Under the pieces are notes generated by a model. It did not search any database. It saw nothing but the letters and a program-made list of their open reading frames with translations, and was not told the origin of the DNA. DNA of 56,665 bases from an uncultured Ruminococcus sp. (lineage in GTDB: Bacteria > Bacillota > Clostridia > Oscillospirales > CAG-272). The position numbers and the translations under genes are program-made. Where the stretch lies: assembly GCA_902782445.1 (NCBI GenBank), contig CACZNC010000020.1, forward strand, positions 1 through 56,665. The letters are read 5' to 3'. Position 1 is the stretch's first letter. Every line of letters begins with the position of its first letter. Positions 20,283 to 28,374 of the stretch are shown in pieces.

Positions 20283-20288
20283 ATTATA
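20283..20288 (-). promoter_or_regulatory. Extended -10 of the URO-D operon
   Basis: Minus-strand TGc-TATAAT with no recognisable -35 at 17 bases, so a weak or activator-dependent promoter. Confidence 0.5.
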
Positions 20289-20410
20289 GCACATCGGAGG
20301 GCGGAGAAGGGGAAATTTTTAGAATTTTTTTCGGAAAACACGGCACAAAACGGAGATTTTTCCGTCTTATATGGTGAGGGATTCAATCATCAGCGGAAGG
20401 GGGGATCGTC

Positions 20411-20797
20411 TTGCCGGTTCGGATGTCGGGAGAGGGCGGGGAACGGATCCTTCTGCTCTGGGAGCGGTACGGCGGGGCTCTTTTCCGCTATGTCCGGCGG
20501 ATGCTCGGGAGCGGATCCCCCGCCATGGACGCCGAGGACATCGTGAGCGAAGCGTTTCTCCGGGTGATGGAGCGGTACGAACGGTACGGGGAAAGGACGG
20601 ACGAACAGATGAAAGCCCTTCTGCTCCGGGTCTGCCGGAATCTGTCCCTCGACGAGCGCAGGCGGAGCGCCGTGTGGGAGAGGGAAAGCTGGCTCGCCCT
20701 CTGCGGCATCGTCGACCGGGTCTGGAACGGGACCGTCACGCCGGAGGAGGGAGCGGGGGAATTCCTCGAAAAATTCGGCGCCCGGCTGTATGAATGA
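20411..20797 (+). CDS. Sigma-70 region 2 protein lacking region 4
   Basis: 128 residues containing a sigma-70 region 2: LFRYVRRMLG, then the -10-binding helix DAEDIVSEAFLRVMERY (residues 40-56), then ALLLRVCRNLSLDERR. ECF sigma factors follow this with region 4 (-35 binding HTH), but here the protein stops after about 40 more residues (VTPEEGAGEFLEKFG) with no HTH. It may be a region-2-only sigma-like regulator, an anti-sigma decoy or a decaying gene. The start is a TTG at 20411 with GGAAGGGGGG ahead; the ATG at 20423 has no such site. No anti-sigma factor is adjacent; the neighbours are sugar genes. Confidence 0.65.
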   Translation: MPVRMSGEGGERILLLWERYGGALFRYVRRMLGSGSPAMDAEDIVSEAFLRVMERYERYGERTDEQMKALLLRVCRNLSLDERRRSAVWERESWLALCGIVDRVWNGTVTPEEGAGEFLEKFGARLYE

Positions 20798-20803
20798 TCC
20801 CCC

Positions 20804-20832
20804 TTGCAATCCGCTCCCGGAGGGTGTATAAT
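20804..20832 (+). promoter_or_regulatory. Promoter of the second GH99/WbsX-like gene
   Basis: TTGCAA (20804-20809), 17-base spacer, TATAAT (20827-20832), starting just after the sigma-like gene's stop codon. Confidence 0.8.
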
Positions 20833-20893
20833 GATCCCGACATGATCCCGGAGGGCGAACCTCTCCCGGGTCGGGACAAAAGGAGAATCCGCC

Positions 20894-21994
20894 ATGAAAC
20901 AGTACGATGTGGCCGCCTATATCTGGCCGTCCTACACGGGGAAGGAGCCCCGGACCTATCAGTTCTGGGAACAGGGGATCGGGGAATGGCAGTCCGTCCT
21001 CTCCGCCGAAAGCCGCCTCGAGGGTCAGATCCTGCCCCGCCATCCCCTCTGGGGCACCGTGGACGAGGCCGATCCCAAAGTGATGGAGTTTCAGATCAAG
21101 GAGGCCCTCCGCCACGGGGTGAACGTCTTCATCTACGACTGGTACTGGTACGACCGCCGCCCCTTCCTCGAACAGTGCCTCGACGAAGGCTTCCTCGGCG
21201 CGCCGAACAACGGGGACATGAAATTCTATCTCATGTGGGCCAACCACGACGCGGGCTACACCTGGGACAAGCGTCAGTCCGGCAGGGAGGGTACGATCTG
21301 GCTCGGATCCCAGCCCCGTGAGGAATTCGACCGCGTCTGCCGCCGGGTGATCGACCTCTACTTCAAGCGTCCCAACTACTACAAGATCGACGGATGCCCC
21401 CTCTTCATGATCTACGACGTCATGAACCTGATGCGGGGTCTCGGCGGGGTGGAGAAGACCCGGGAGGCCATCGCCGCGTTCCGTGCTCTCGTGAAGGAGG
21501 CGGGATTCCCGGATCTGCACCTCCAGCTCACCGCCTGGAGCGAAGGGGCGGTCAACGTCAGCGGCGTGGACAGCGGGCGCACCGGCTCGACGAAGGACAT
21601 CGTGGACCTCTTGGGCTTCGACTCCATCACCCATTATCAGTTCGTCCATTTCACCGACTGCAACCGGGATTATCTCGAGATCCTCGAAGACGTCGGCCGG
21701 GAATGGGAACGCCTGCGGAGCGAATACAAGGTCCCCTACTACCCCCACGTCACCGTCGGCTGGGACAACAACCCCCGGCATCATTTCCTCACCCTCCCCG
21801 TCATGAAGAACAACACCCCGGAGAACTTCAAGAAGGGCCTCGAAATGGCGAAGGAGTACAGCGACAAATACAATTCCGTCCCCCTCATCACGATCAATTC
21901 CTGGAACGAATGGACCGAAATGAGCTATCTGGAGCCCGACGACGTATACGGATACGGATATCTGGAAGCCATCCGCGACGTGTTCCTCGGGTGA
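20894..21994 (+). CDS. GH99/WbsX-like glycosidase
   Basis: 366 residues matching the WbsX/GH99-like family, which also occurs in O-antigen and rhamnan loci. It starts with VAAYIWPSYTG, has the strand motif VNVFIYDWYWYDRRPFLE (residues 76-93), a middle DGCPLFMIYDV and the C-terminal NSWNEWTEMSYLEPD. These are the signature positions of the family; E in WNEW and the paired acidic residues are the likely catalytic or binding groups. No signal peptide. AAAGGAG lies 9 bases before the ATG. Transcribed alone from its own promoter. Substrate not predictable. Confidence 0.8.
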   Translation: MKQYDVAAYIWPSYTGKEPRTYQFWEQGIGEWQSVLSAESRLEGQILPRHPLWGTVDEADPKVMEFQIKEALRHGVNVFIYDWYWYDRRPFLEQCLDEGFLGAPNNGDMKFYLMWANHDAGYTWDKRQSGREGTIWLGSQPREEFDRVCRRVIDLYFKRPNYYKIDGCPLFMIYDVMNLMRGLGGVEKTREAIAAFRALVKEAGFPDLHLQLTAWSEGAVNVSGVDSGRTGSTKDIVDLLGFDSITHYQFVHFTDCNRDYLEILEDVGREWERLRSEYKVPYYPHVTVGWDNNPRHHFLTLPVMKNNTPENFKKGLEMAKEYSDKYNSVPLITINSWNEWTEMSYLEPDDVYGYGYLEAIRDVFLG

Positions 21995-21998
21995 AAAC

Positions 21999-22155
21999 CT
22001 CCGCGGAGGCGGATGTTCATACCTTCACGGAAGGTATATAAGGAATGAAACGCTACGCGTTTCGGATTTATGTCCCTGCGCGGGACGGCGGCACGGGGGA
22101 CCATCTCAGGCCGAAGGCCCTCTGTGCGGGTCCCTTGGCCGTATGGCATAACCTT
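21999..22155 (+). repeat. Family B multi-hairpin 3' element, copy 2
   Basis: CCTCCGCGGAGG (21999-22010) and ACCTTC-ACG-GAAGGT (22021-22035) follow the stop codon. Then come GAAACGC/GCGTTTC, GTCCC/GGGAC and a compound stem GCACGGGGG with CCCTCTGTGC enclosing GGCC-GAA-GGCC. The outer stem differs in sequence from copy 1 yet still pairs. Confidence 0.65.
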
Positions 22156-22374
22156 ACAGCTCGTCCCGGAATCGAAATTCGATCTTGCATCCCACGGTCC
22201 TCGCGCGGTCTCTGTTCGTGCAGTTTGTGCCATGCTCGGAGCAAGCTCCTCGGCCTTACGGCAGCGTTTCAGGCGCGCATTACACGGGACGCGCGTTCGG
22301 GAATCGAAGACTGTTTCTCTGTCCTCGCGCACATTTTCAGATTCAGACCTGCATACATCCCGAATCAAGCAATC
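22156..22374 (-). repeat. Family C repeat, copy 8
   Basis: Variable hairpin CTCGGAGC-AA-GCTCCTCGG (22235-22253), followed by GCGTTTCAGGCGCGCATTAC and the CTGTTTCTCTGTCCTCGCGC segment shared with the lacZ downstream region. Confidence 0.7.
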
Positions 22375-22419
22375 AAAAACCGTCAGAGCGGAACATCAAG
22401 TTCTATCCTGACGGCTTTC
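22375..22419 (+). terminator. Family D terminator-like hairpin, copy 4
   Basis: CCGTCAG (22380-22386) with CTGACGG (22408-22414), AAAAA before and CTTTCT after, leading into the palindrome. Confidence 0.6.
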
Positions 22420-22435
22420 TGTTTCACGTGGAACA
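22420..22435. promoter_or_regulatory. parS-like palindrome 9 (B. subtilis form)
   Basis: TGTTTCACGTGGAACA, the reverse complement of TGTTCCACGTGAAACA, a natural B. subtilis parS variant. Confidence 0.65.
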
Positions 22436-22518
22436 AGGAAAAACGGTTTCCCAATTCCTCATTCCTAATTTCGTGAGGGCGGTCTACTAGCCACTAACCA
22501 CTAGCCGCTAGCCACTTC

Positions 22519-23778
22519 TCACTGGTTCTCCGGATTCATGACCGTTCCGACAAACAGCGGTATGCCGTCCGCGTTGACGATGGCGTAGAAGAAGGGCTTG
22601 TCGAGGATCACTTCCCGGTGCTCTTCGGGCATGAACGCGGTGGTGCCGAACATGATCCCCGTCGCGGCGGCCGCCTTTGTTCCGTGCTCGTTCAGAATGA
22701 TCTTCGCCTTCTGCAGGATCGAGTCGATAAAGATGTTGTTCTCCCCCGAGGCCGAGAGACCGCCCAGTTCCGCCGCGCCGGTGAAGGCTTTTTCGATGCC
22801 GAGCTCCTTCGTCACGCCGTTCAGTCCGGCCTCCGTCTCGTATTCGAACTTCGGGACGGCGCAGTCGGCCTTGAGCCCGGAATCCTTCGAGCGGGCGACG
22901 ATCTCCGAAAGGTCCATCCCGGCGACGAAGTCTTCGACGGATCCGTCCGGGCGCACCCCGATGAAGCGGTATCCGTTCTTATAGTCCTTCGAGAAGCCCT
23001 TTCCCCCGGCGGTCTCGAAATAGGTATATTCCTCGGACCGGAGGAAGCTGACCTCCTTCGTTCCGCCGTCCGCGAGGGCGAAGGTCCCGGGCCGGACGTC
23101 GCGGTCCTCGTATTCCTCTTCCCACACGCCGTCGAAGAGGACGGTGTTGACGAGCACCAGCGGGCTTTCCGGGTCGAGGGTCGAGAACAGGGAGGGGATC
23201 ATCCCGTCGGTCTTTTCGTTCACCCAGCCGTTGATCCTTTGGACGGCCGCGGCGTCGAAGGGGAGGGACTCGGCGTCGGCGTCGAAGTACTTCCGGGCAA
23301 CGGAGGCGAAATCCGGGGAGAGGGTGAACCGCGCCTCGTTGCCCCAGACGGAACTCGAGACCGAGACCTTCGTCTCATCGCTCTCCGCCAGTCTTCCGGT
23401 GAGGGTGTAGAGGTATTCGTCCGCCTGCTCCGGGCTCATGCCGAGGGCCGCTTCGAACTCCTCCGCCGTTTCCCCGGACGCGCCGTTGGCAGTGAGGGCG
23501 AGGGCATAGTAGAGCGAGAGGGGGGAGTAGACCGCGTTTGCGTCCGACGGGCCGATCTTCTTCATGAATTGCTCGGTGAAGGAGATGACGGCGTCGGCGA
23601 GCAGGGCGTCGGCTTCGGCTCCCTCGGGCTCCTTTCCGGCGGCGGGAAGGGGGATCGCGGCGGAGTGTGCCTCGATGGCGGGGGGCTCGGTCTGATCCGT
23701 CCCCGTCGGCGCGGCGCAGGCCGAAAAGAGCGTCAGGGCGGAGAGGAGGGCGGCTGTGAATTGCTGGATCTTCTTCAT
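22519..23778 (-). CDS. Serpin-family protease inhibitor lipoprotein
   Basis: 419 residues: a signal peptide with lipobox LFSAC (lipid on C21), a low-complexity linker, and a complete serpin fold (about residues 58-419). The reactive-centre hinge EHGTKAAAAT (364-373) keeps the small-residue pattern needed for loop insertion, so it is probably an active suicide inhibitor rather than a non-inhibitory relative. By spacing, P1-P1' would be T380-A381, suggesting elastase-like or other small-residue proteases; this is inference. The C-terminal block (EVILDKPFFYAIVNADGIPLFVGTV) is classical. GAGGA precedes the ATG at 23778. Surface anchoring suggests defence against host or competitor proteases. Confidence 0.93.
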   Translation of the reverse strand: MKKIQQFTAALLSALTLFSACAAPTGTDQTEPPAIEAHSAAIPLPAAGKEPEGAEADALLADAVISFTEQFMKKIGPSDANAVYSPLSLYYALALTANGASGETAEEFEAALGMSPEQADEYLYTLTGRLAESDETKVSVSSSVWGNEARFTLSPDFASVARKYFDADAESLPFDAAAVQRINGWVNEKTDGMIPSLFSTLDPESPLVLVNTVLFDGVWEEEYEDRDVRPGTFALADGGTKEVSFLRSEEYTYFETAGGKGFSKDYKNGYRFIGVRPDGSVEDFVAGMDLSEIVARSKDSGLKADCAVPKFEYETEAGLNGVTKELGIEKAFTGAAELGGLSASGENNIFIDSILQKAKIILNEHGTKAAAATGIMFGTTAFMPEEHREVILDKPFFYAIVNADGIPLFVGTVMNPENQ

Positions 23779-23878
23779 TCTGATTCCTCGTTTCGTTTGT
23801 TTTCCGCTCATTAGACGCCGCGGGAGGCTTTTTTGTTCCCGGATCCGCGATTTTTTCTTTTGATCTTCACGGGGCGTC

Positions 23879-23907
23879 TTGTCCCGGGCGGCGGAATCTG
23901 GTATAAT
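23879..23907 (+). promoter_or_regulatory. Promoter of the GH29-lipoprotein operon
   Basis: TTGTCC (23879-23884), 17-base spacer, TATAAT (23902-23907); the start codon is 31 bases on. Confidence 0.7.
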
Positions 23908-23937
23908 GGAAAAAACCGGACAACGGGAGGAATCATC

Positions 23938-25209
23938 ATGGCGAAACCGACAAAAGAACAGCTGGTCTGGCGGGATCTCGAGCTCGGGGTCCTGATCCAC
24001 TACTGCATGGAGATCTACCGCCCCGAACTGAAGGGGGACTGGTACAAAACGAAGCGGGTCCGCACGGAGATCGCGCCGGAAACCCTCGATCCGAAGAAGC
24101 TCGACCCGGCCCAGTGGGTGCGGAGCGCGGAGGCCGTGGGGGCGAAATACGCGGTGCTGGTGGCGAATCACTGCACGGGCTTTTCGCTCTGGAACACGGC
24201 GGTGAACGATTTTTCCATCGCGCACACCAAATGGCGGGGCGGCGGCGGGGATATCTGCCGGGAATTCGTCGACGCCTGCCGGAAGGCCGGGATCCGTCCG
24301 GGATTCTACTATTCCACGGGCTGCAACGGGTATTACGGGATCAACGACAATCTGAAATGGGACTACAAATCCGACGTGTATCAGGAGTACGTGAAGAACG
24401 TCGAAGCGCAGGTGACGGAGCTCTGGACGGAATACGGGGAGCTCTTCGAGATCTGGTTTGACGGCGGGATCGTGCCTCCGGAAAAGGGAGGCCCGGATCT
24501 GGAACCCCTGCTCAGAACCTACCAGCCCCGGGCGATCTGCTTCCAGGGGCCCCGGGGGTACGCGAACAACATCCGCTGGGTGGGGAACGAGGACGGACTC
24601 GCCCCGGAAAACTGCTGGGGATCCACGGTCGCGCCGGAGGGGATCGCCGAAAAGCCGGGCGAAGGTTCTCCGGCCGGGAGATTCTACGAGCCCGCGGAGT
24701 GCGACATGCCGAACCGGACCCACGCGGCGTTCGGCGGCGGCTGGGCGTGGAGAGCGGGGGAGGAGCATCTTCTCTACACCCCGGAGCAGCTTCTGGACTG
24801 CTATATCCGCTCGGTGGGCCGCAACGCGAATCTGCTTCTGGGCATGGCCATCGGCGTGGACGGGGATTTTCAGGACGAAGAGCAGCTCCGCGCCTTCGGA
24901 AAGCTCCTGAAGGAGACCTTCGGCGCCCCCCTCGCGTCGGCGGATCACCCGATTCTGACGGAGGGCCGCTGCGCTCTGAACTTCTCGGAGACCCGCCCGG
25001 TCCGGTACGCCGTGATCCGGGAGGAGATCGCCGGCGGGGAGAAGATCCGCGGGTTCCGCATCCTTGCCGACGGCCGGACGGTGTATGAGAGCGGGTGCGT
25101 CGGCCACAAGCGGATCGTGCCCCTCGGGGACCTCGCCGCCCGGGAGCTCGCCTTCGAGATCACCGCCGCGGAAGGGACGCCGGTCGTGCGGGATTTTGCG
25201 GCGTATTGA
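23938..25209 (+). CDS. Alpha-L-fucosidase-like enzyme, GH29
   Basis: 423 residues of the GH29 clan, which removes alpha-L-fucose from glycans. The TIM barrel shows LGVLIHYCMEIYRPE at strand 1, VGAKYAVLVANHCTGFSLW, and the nucleophile region LFEIWFDGGI with D175. Residues 330-423 look like the usual C-terminal beta domain. H78 follows the family H-x-x-G pattern, but strand-1 HFG is replaced by HYC, so substrate preference may differ from true fucosidases. No signal peptide. Start at 23938 follows GGGAGG. Followed after 43 bases by two lipoprotein genes without an intervening promoter. Confidence 0.85.
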   Translation: MAKPTKEQLVWRDLELGVLIHYCMEIYRPELKGDWYKTKRVRTEIAPETLDPKKLDPAQWVRSAEAVGAKYAVLVANHCTGFSLWNTAVNDFSIAHTKWRGGGGDICREFVDACRKAGIRPGFYYSTGCNGYYGINDNLKWDYKSDVYQEYVKNVEAQVTELWTEYGELFEIWFDGGIVPPEKGGPDLEPLLRTYQPRAICFQGPRGYANNIRWVGNEDGLAPENCWGSTVAPEGIAEKPGEGSPAGRFYEPAECDMPNRTHAAFGGGWAWRAGEEHLLYTPEQLLDCYIRSVGRNANLLLGMAIGVDGDFQDEEQLRAFGKLLKETFGAPLASADHPILTEGRCALNFSETRPVRYAVIREEIAGGEKIRGFRILADGRTVYESGCVGHKRIVPLGDLAARELAFEITAAEGTPVVRDFAAY

Positions 25210-25252
25210 GGAATTTCGGAAAATCTGATTTATCTTGCCGTAGGAGGAAAAC

Positions 25253-27262
25253 ATGAAAAAAGGGAAACGGTCCCGCGTTCCGGCCCTGCTTCTTTTGCTG
25301 ATCCTGCCGCTCTGCCTTTTCTCCTGCGGATCGGAAGACGGGGACGGCGATCTTTTGCCCTCCGTGTTCCGCGCGGCGTCCTTTGACGGATTCGGGACCG
25401 CGTCCGACGGGTGCGTGAAGGACGGCGTTCTGTACGCGGCGATCCCGGAGGAGGGGCTTGTCCGGGCGGTGTCCCTCGAAGACGGGGCGGTTTCGGACTT
25501 TTCCTCCGCCTGCGCCCGTCCCCTGCTGATCGCCTCCGACGAGAGCGGGATCCGGGTGCTCGACGGGGGAGAGATCCTCACCCTCGGACCGGACGGGGAG
25601 GCGGTCGAGGTGATCTCCCTGCCGGACGGGGAGGCGGAATATGTCTCCCTCGACGCCGGGGACGGGATCCTCGCCCTCGCCTCCTCCGCGAAGATCTGGG
25701 TCCGTTCCGCCGACGGAAAGGACGCCGGGGGCTGGTCGGAGGTTTCGTCCCCGGAGTTTCCCGTGCTCTCCGTGCGGGTCCGCGGCTCCTCCCGTCTGCT
25801 GGTCGTCACCGAAGAGGAGGGCGGGACCCTCTTCGAACGGGATCTGAAAAAGGGAACGGATACGGCGCTCAGCGGGCGGACCTGCCGCCTGGCGTCGGTG
25901 GCGGGCGGAAAGGGCGGCGGGGCGGTCTGCTTCACGGACGGGCGGACGGTGTCGCTCATCGGGAAGGACGGGATCGAACCTCTCGGGATGCTGAAAGCCG
26001 AAGAGGGGGAGACGCCGCTTCTGCTCGAAGTGTCCTCCGGGGCCGTGTTCGCGCTCTTTCCGGACAGGGCTTTCCTCACCCCGCGCCGGACGGAGGAAAA
26101 CACCCTCGTCCTCCTCTGCCCCGACGACTGCCTGGAATGGGCGTCCGTGTTCGTCTCCGCGACGGATTTGAGCGCGAAACTGCTTCCGATCCAGGCCTCT
26201 GCCTACGCCGACAAGCTGAACGCGCGGCTTCTGGCCGGGGACCGGGATTTCGACGTCGTCCTGCTCTCCGGGGGAAGCTCCACCGTCCAGACGGTGAGGA
26301 CCCTGCTCCGTTCGGCGGTCCGCTACGGGCAGTTCACGGATCTCGGGGAGGACGAAACGCTCGGGAAAAACCTCGGGGAGGCGATGCCGGGAGTCCTCGA
26401 TCTGATGACCGCCCCCGACGGGAGGATCTTCATGCTCCCCCTCTCCTTCGCCTTCGAATTCCACCGCTTCGACGTCCGGGCCGCGGAAGACATCCCCGCG
26501 CTCTCCCCTCCCGATCCCGTCTGGTCGGCGGAGGAACTCTGGGACGCCTGCGACGCGCTGAAAGGGACCGGACGCTCGGTCTTCGGAAGCCTCTATCCCC
26601 GGCGCATGAGCATTGATCTTTTGAATCTGGTCTACGGAGCCCTCGATTCCGCGGGGATGGACTTCCTCAACGCCGAAAACCTCACCCCGGACGCGGAGGA
26701 GATCATCCTTGCCTTTCTCCGGGACGCGGAGCCGCATCTTGCGGACGGGACCCTGTTCGGGGAGGATCCCGTGTTCCCGCTTTCCTCCGTCGGGGATCTC
26801 TCGGCATACGGCGCGGAGCTCTACGGGGCGGCGGCGGACGGATCGGAATTCGCCCTTTATCCGGTATCGGAGGACGGCGGAAGCGTTTCTCTCTCCGTGG
26901 ACTCCTGTCTGTTCGTGAATCCGAACACCCCGCGGAAGGATCTCGCTCTTTCGTGGCTGGCGGAACTGACCGGCGAAGAACACCGGTACGACAACGCCCT
27001 CTTCCGCGCCCCGCTCTGGCTCCCCCTCGACCGGTACTACAACGGCTCCCCGGGAGTTCAGGCGTGGTCGAAGGGCTCGGAGGCGTATTTCGCGGAGCTG
27101 AACGATTTTCTTCCGGCGTACTACGAACATTCCCGTCTCGAATGGGCGGACATGACGAAGCGGGCCATCGACGCGGGGCTCGCGCTGATCGAAGGACGGT
27201 CCGCGCCGGAAGAGACCGCGAGGATCCTGTACGAAGAACTGGTCTACGCGGCGCAGGGATAA
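25253..27262 (+). CDS. Lipoprotein with beta-propeller-like N-terminus and solute-binding C-terminus
   Basis: 669 residues. Signal peptide with lipobox LFSC (C25). Residues about 35-320 are repeated short beta segments (DGVLYAAIPEEG, SLEDGAV, DESGIRVLDGG), as in a beta-propeller. Residues about 330-669 resemble an extracellular solute-binding protein type 1: DRDFDVVLLSGG, WSAEELWDACDAL and SVDSCLFVNPNTPRKDLALSWLAEL are typical. The anchored protein could bind glycan fragments released by the GH29 enzyme, but no permease or ATPase is nearby. GTAGGAGG precedes the ATG. Operon: GH29, this gene, and a second lipoprotein 24 bases later. Confidence 0.75.
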   Translation: MKKGKRSRVPALLLLLILPLCLFSCGSEDGDGDLLPSVFRAASFDGFGTASDGCVKDGVLYAAIPEEGLVRAVSLEDGAVSDFSSACARPLLIASDESGIRVLDGGEILTLGPDGEAVEVISLPDGEAEYVSLDAGDGILALASSAKIWVRSADGKDAGGWSEVSSPEFPVLSVRVRGSSRLLVVTEEEGGTLFERDLKKGTDTALSGRTCRLASVAGGKGGGAVCFTDGRTVSLIGKDGIEPLGMLKAEEGETPLLLEVSSGAVFALFPDRAFLTPRRTEENTLVLLCPDDCLEWASVFVSATDLSAKLLPIQASAYADKLNARLLAGDRDFDVVLLSGGSSTVQTVRTLLRSAVRYGQFTDLGEDETLGKNLGEAMPGVLDLMTAPDGRIFMLPLSFAFEFHRFDVRAAEDIPALSPPDPVWSAEELWDACDALKGTGRSVFGSLYPRRMSIDLLNLVYGALDSAGMDFLNAENLTPDAEEIILAFLRDAEPHLADGTLFGEDPVFPLSSVGDLSAYGAELYGAAADGSEFALYPVSEDGGSVSLSVDSCLFVNPNTPRKDLALSWLAELTGEEHRYDNALFRAPLWLPLDRYYNGSPGVQAWSKGSEAYFAELNDFLPAYYEHSRLEWADMTKRAIDAGLALIEGRSAPEETARILYEELVYAAQG

Positions 27263-27286
27263 AGGTCGAAAGGAAAGGTGACGGAA

Positions 27287-28317
27287 ATGAAAAAACGGCG
27301 CTCCTTCTGTTCTTCCTCCTGCCCCTCCTCCTCTTCGCGGGATGCGGGAAGGGTGCTGAGGACCCGGCCGATCCCTCCCTCACCGGCTGGGAGCTTCTGA
27401 AACGTCCCCTCCCCGAGGGATTTGCCGTCAGCGCGGAATGCGTGCCCTCCTATAACGCCGCCCGGGACGAAATCCTCTGCTTCGCGTTCTCGCACAGCGC
27501 GGGAAACGGGGCGGAGGCATACGAGAACCGGCTGTTCCGGATCGGACCCGACGGGGTGACGGAAGAAAAAAGCCTCCCTCTGCCGCCGGACGAGAGGATC
27601 CTGCTCGGGGCCTTCGGGGAGGACGCCGCGTTTTTCGTCACGTCGAACGGCGGACCGGTCCGGGAACGCTGGCGTCTGTACCGGTACGCATACGGGCGGG
27701 ACGAGGAACTTCTTCCCTCCGTTCCGCTGGCCCCCTTCTATCCCGACGGGGTCAAAACGGATCCGCGGTTCCTCGCGCTGGACGGGGAGGGACGGATCTA
27801 TGCCGGGCTGAGCAAGGCGGTTCTGGTCTTCGACGAAAAGCTGGATCTCGTCAGCCGGCTCGTTCCCCTCTCGTCGGAAATGGAGTATCTTGCCCTCCTC
27901 TCCTGCCCGGCGGACGGGACGGTGTGGGTCTCGAACACATGGAGCATTTCGGGAGACGGCGGGCGGTGCCTGTCCCTGCTCGACCCGGAGGACCCGTCCG
28001 GGAAGATCCCCTACGGATCGGAATTCACCTCCGACGGCGAGATCCCGCTCTTTCCTCTTTCGGAGGGGGACGGATTCGATCTTTACTGCTGGAACGACGC
28101 AGGTCTCGCGGGCCTGAAACGGGATCCGAACGGGGGATTCGACCGCACGCCCCTCGCGGACTTTGACGGATGCGGGTTCCGGTTCCGCAAGAAGACCGGG
28201 GAGGCGGGGCAGTACCGCGTTCTTGCGGAGGACGGCGGACGGTTCCTCTGCTCCCTCGCCCGGATGCGGGAAGGCCTCGCGGTGTGCGATCTGTGGATCC
28301 TGCAAAGGGCGGAATAA
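27287..28317 (+). CDS. Lipoprotein with apparent frameshift in its poly-A start tract
   Basis: The long frame encodes a lipoprotein: a hydrophobic stretch LLLFFLLPLLLFAGC (lipobox) followed by about 320 residues of beta-rich, propeller-like sequence (FLALDGEGRIYAGLSK, LLSCPADGTVWVSN), similar in style to the preceding gene's N-terminal half. That frame has no start codon. The ATG at 27287, with AGGAAAGG upstream, is followed by six A residues and then runs out of frame; seven A residues would give MKKTALLLFF, a normal signal peptide. So the gene is frameshifted by one base at a homopolymer, either truly, by slippage, or by sequence error. Confidence 0.7.
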
Positions 28318-28325
28318 AACAAAAA

Positions 28326-28360
28326 AGAGAGGAAGCCTCCCGAAAGGAAACTTCCTCTTT
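28326..28360. terminator. Bidirectional terminator
   Basis: Ten-pair stem AGAGAGGAAG/CTTCCTCTTT with flanking A-run and T-run between convergent genes. The minus-strand T-run (TTTTTTGTTTTA) is the better of the two. Confidence 0.8.
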
Positions 28361-28374
28361 CTTCATGCCCGTTT

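Noticed and set aside
22519..26103. 1194-codon frame extending the serpin upstream
   Set aside because: The extra 775 codons are antisense to the GH29 and lipoprotein genes; the serpin has its own start, ribosome binding site and signal peptide at 23778.
25253..27262. Complete sugar ABC transporter operon
   Set aside because: Only binding-protein-like lipoproteins are present; no permease or ATPase follows in either lipoprotein operon.
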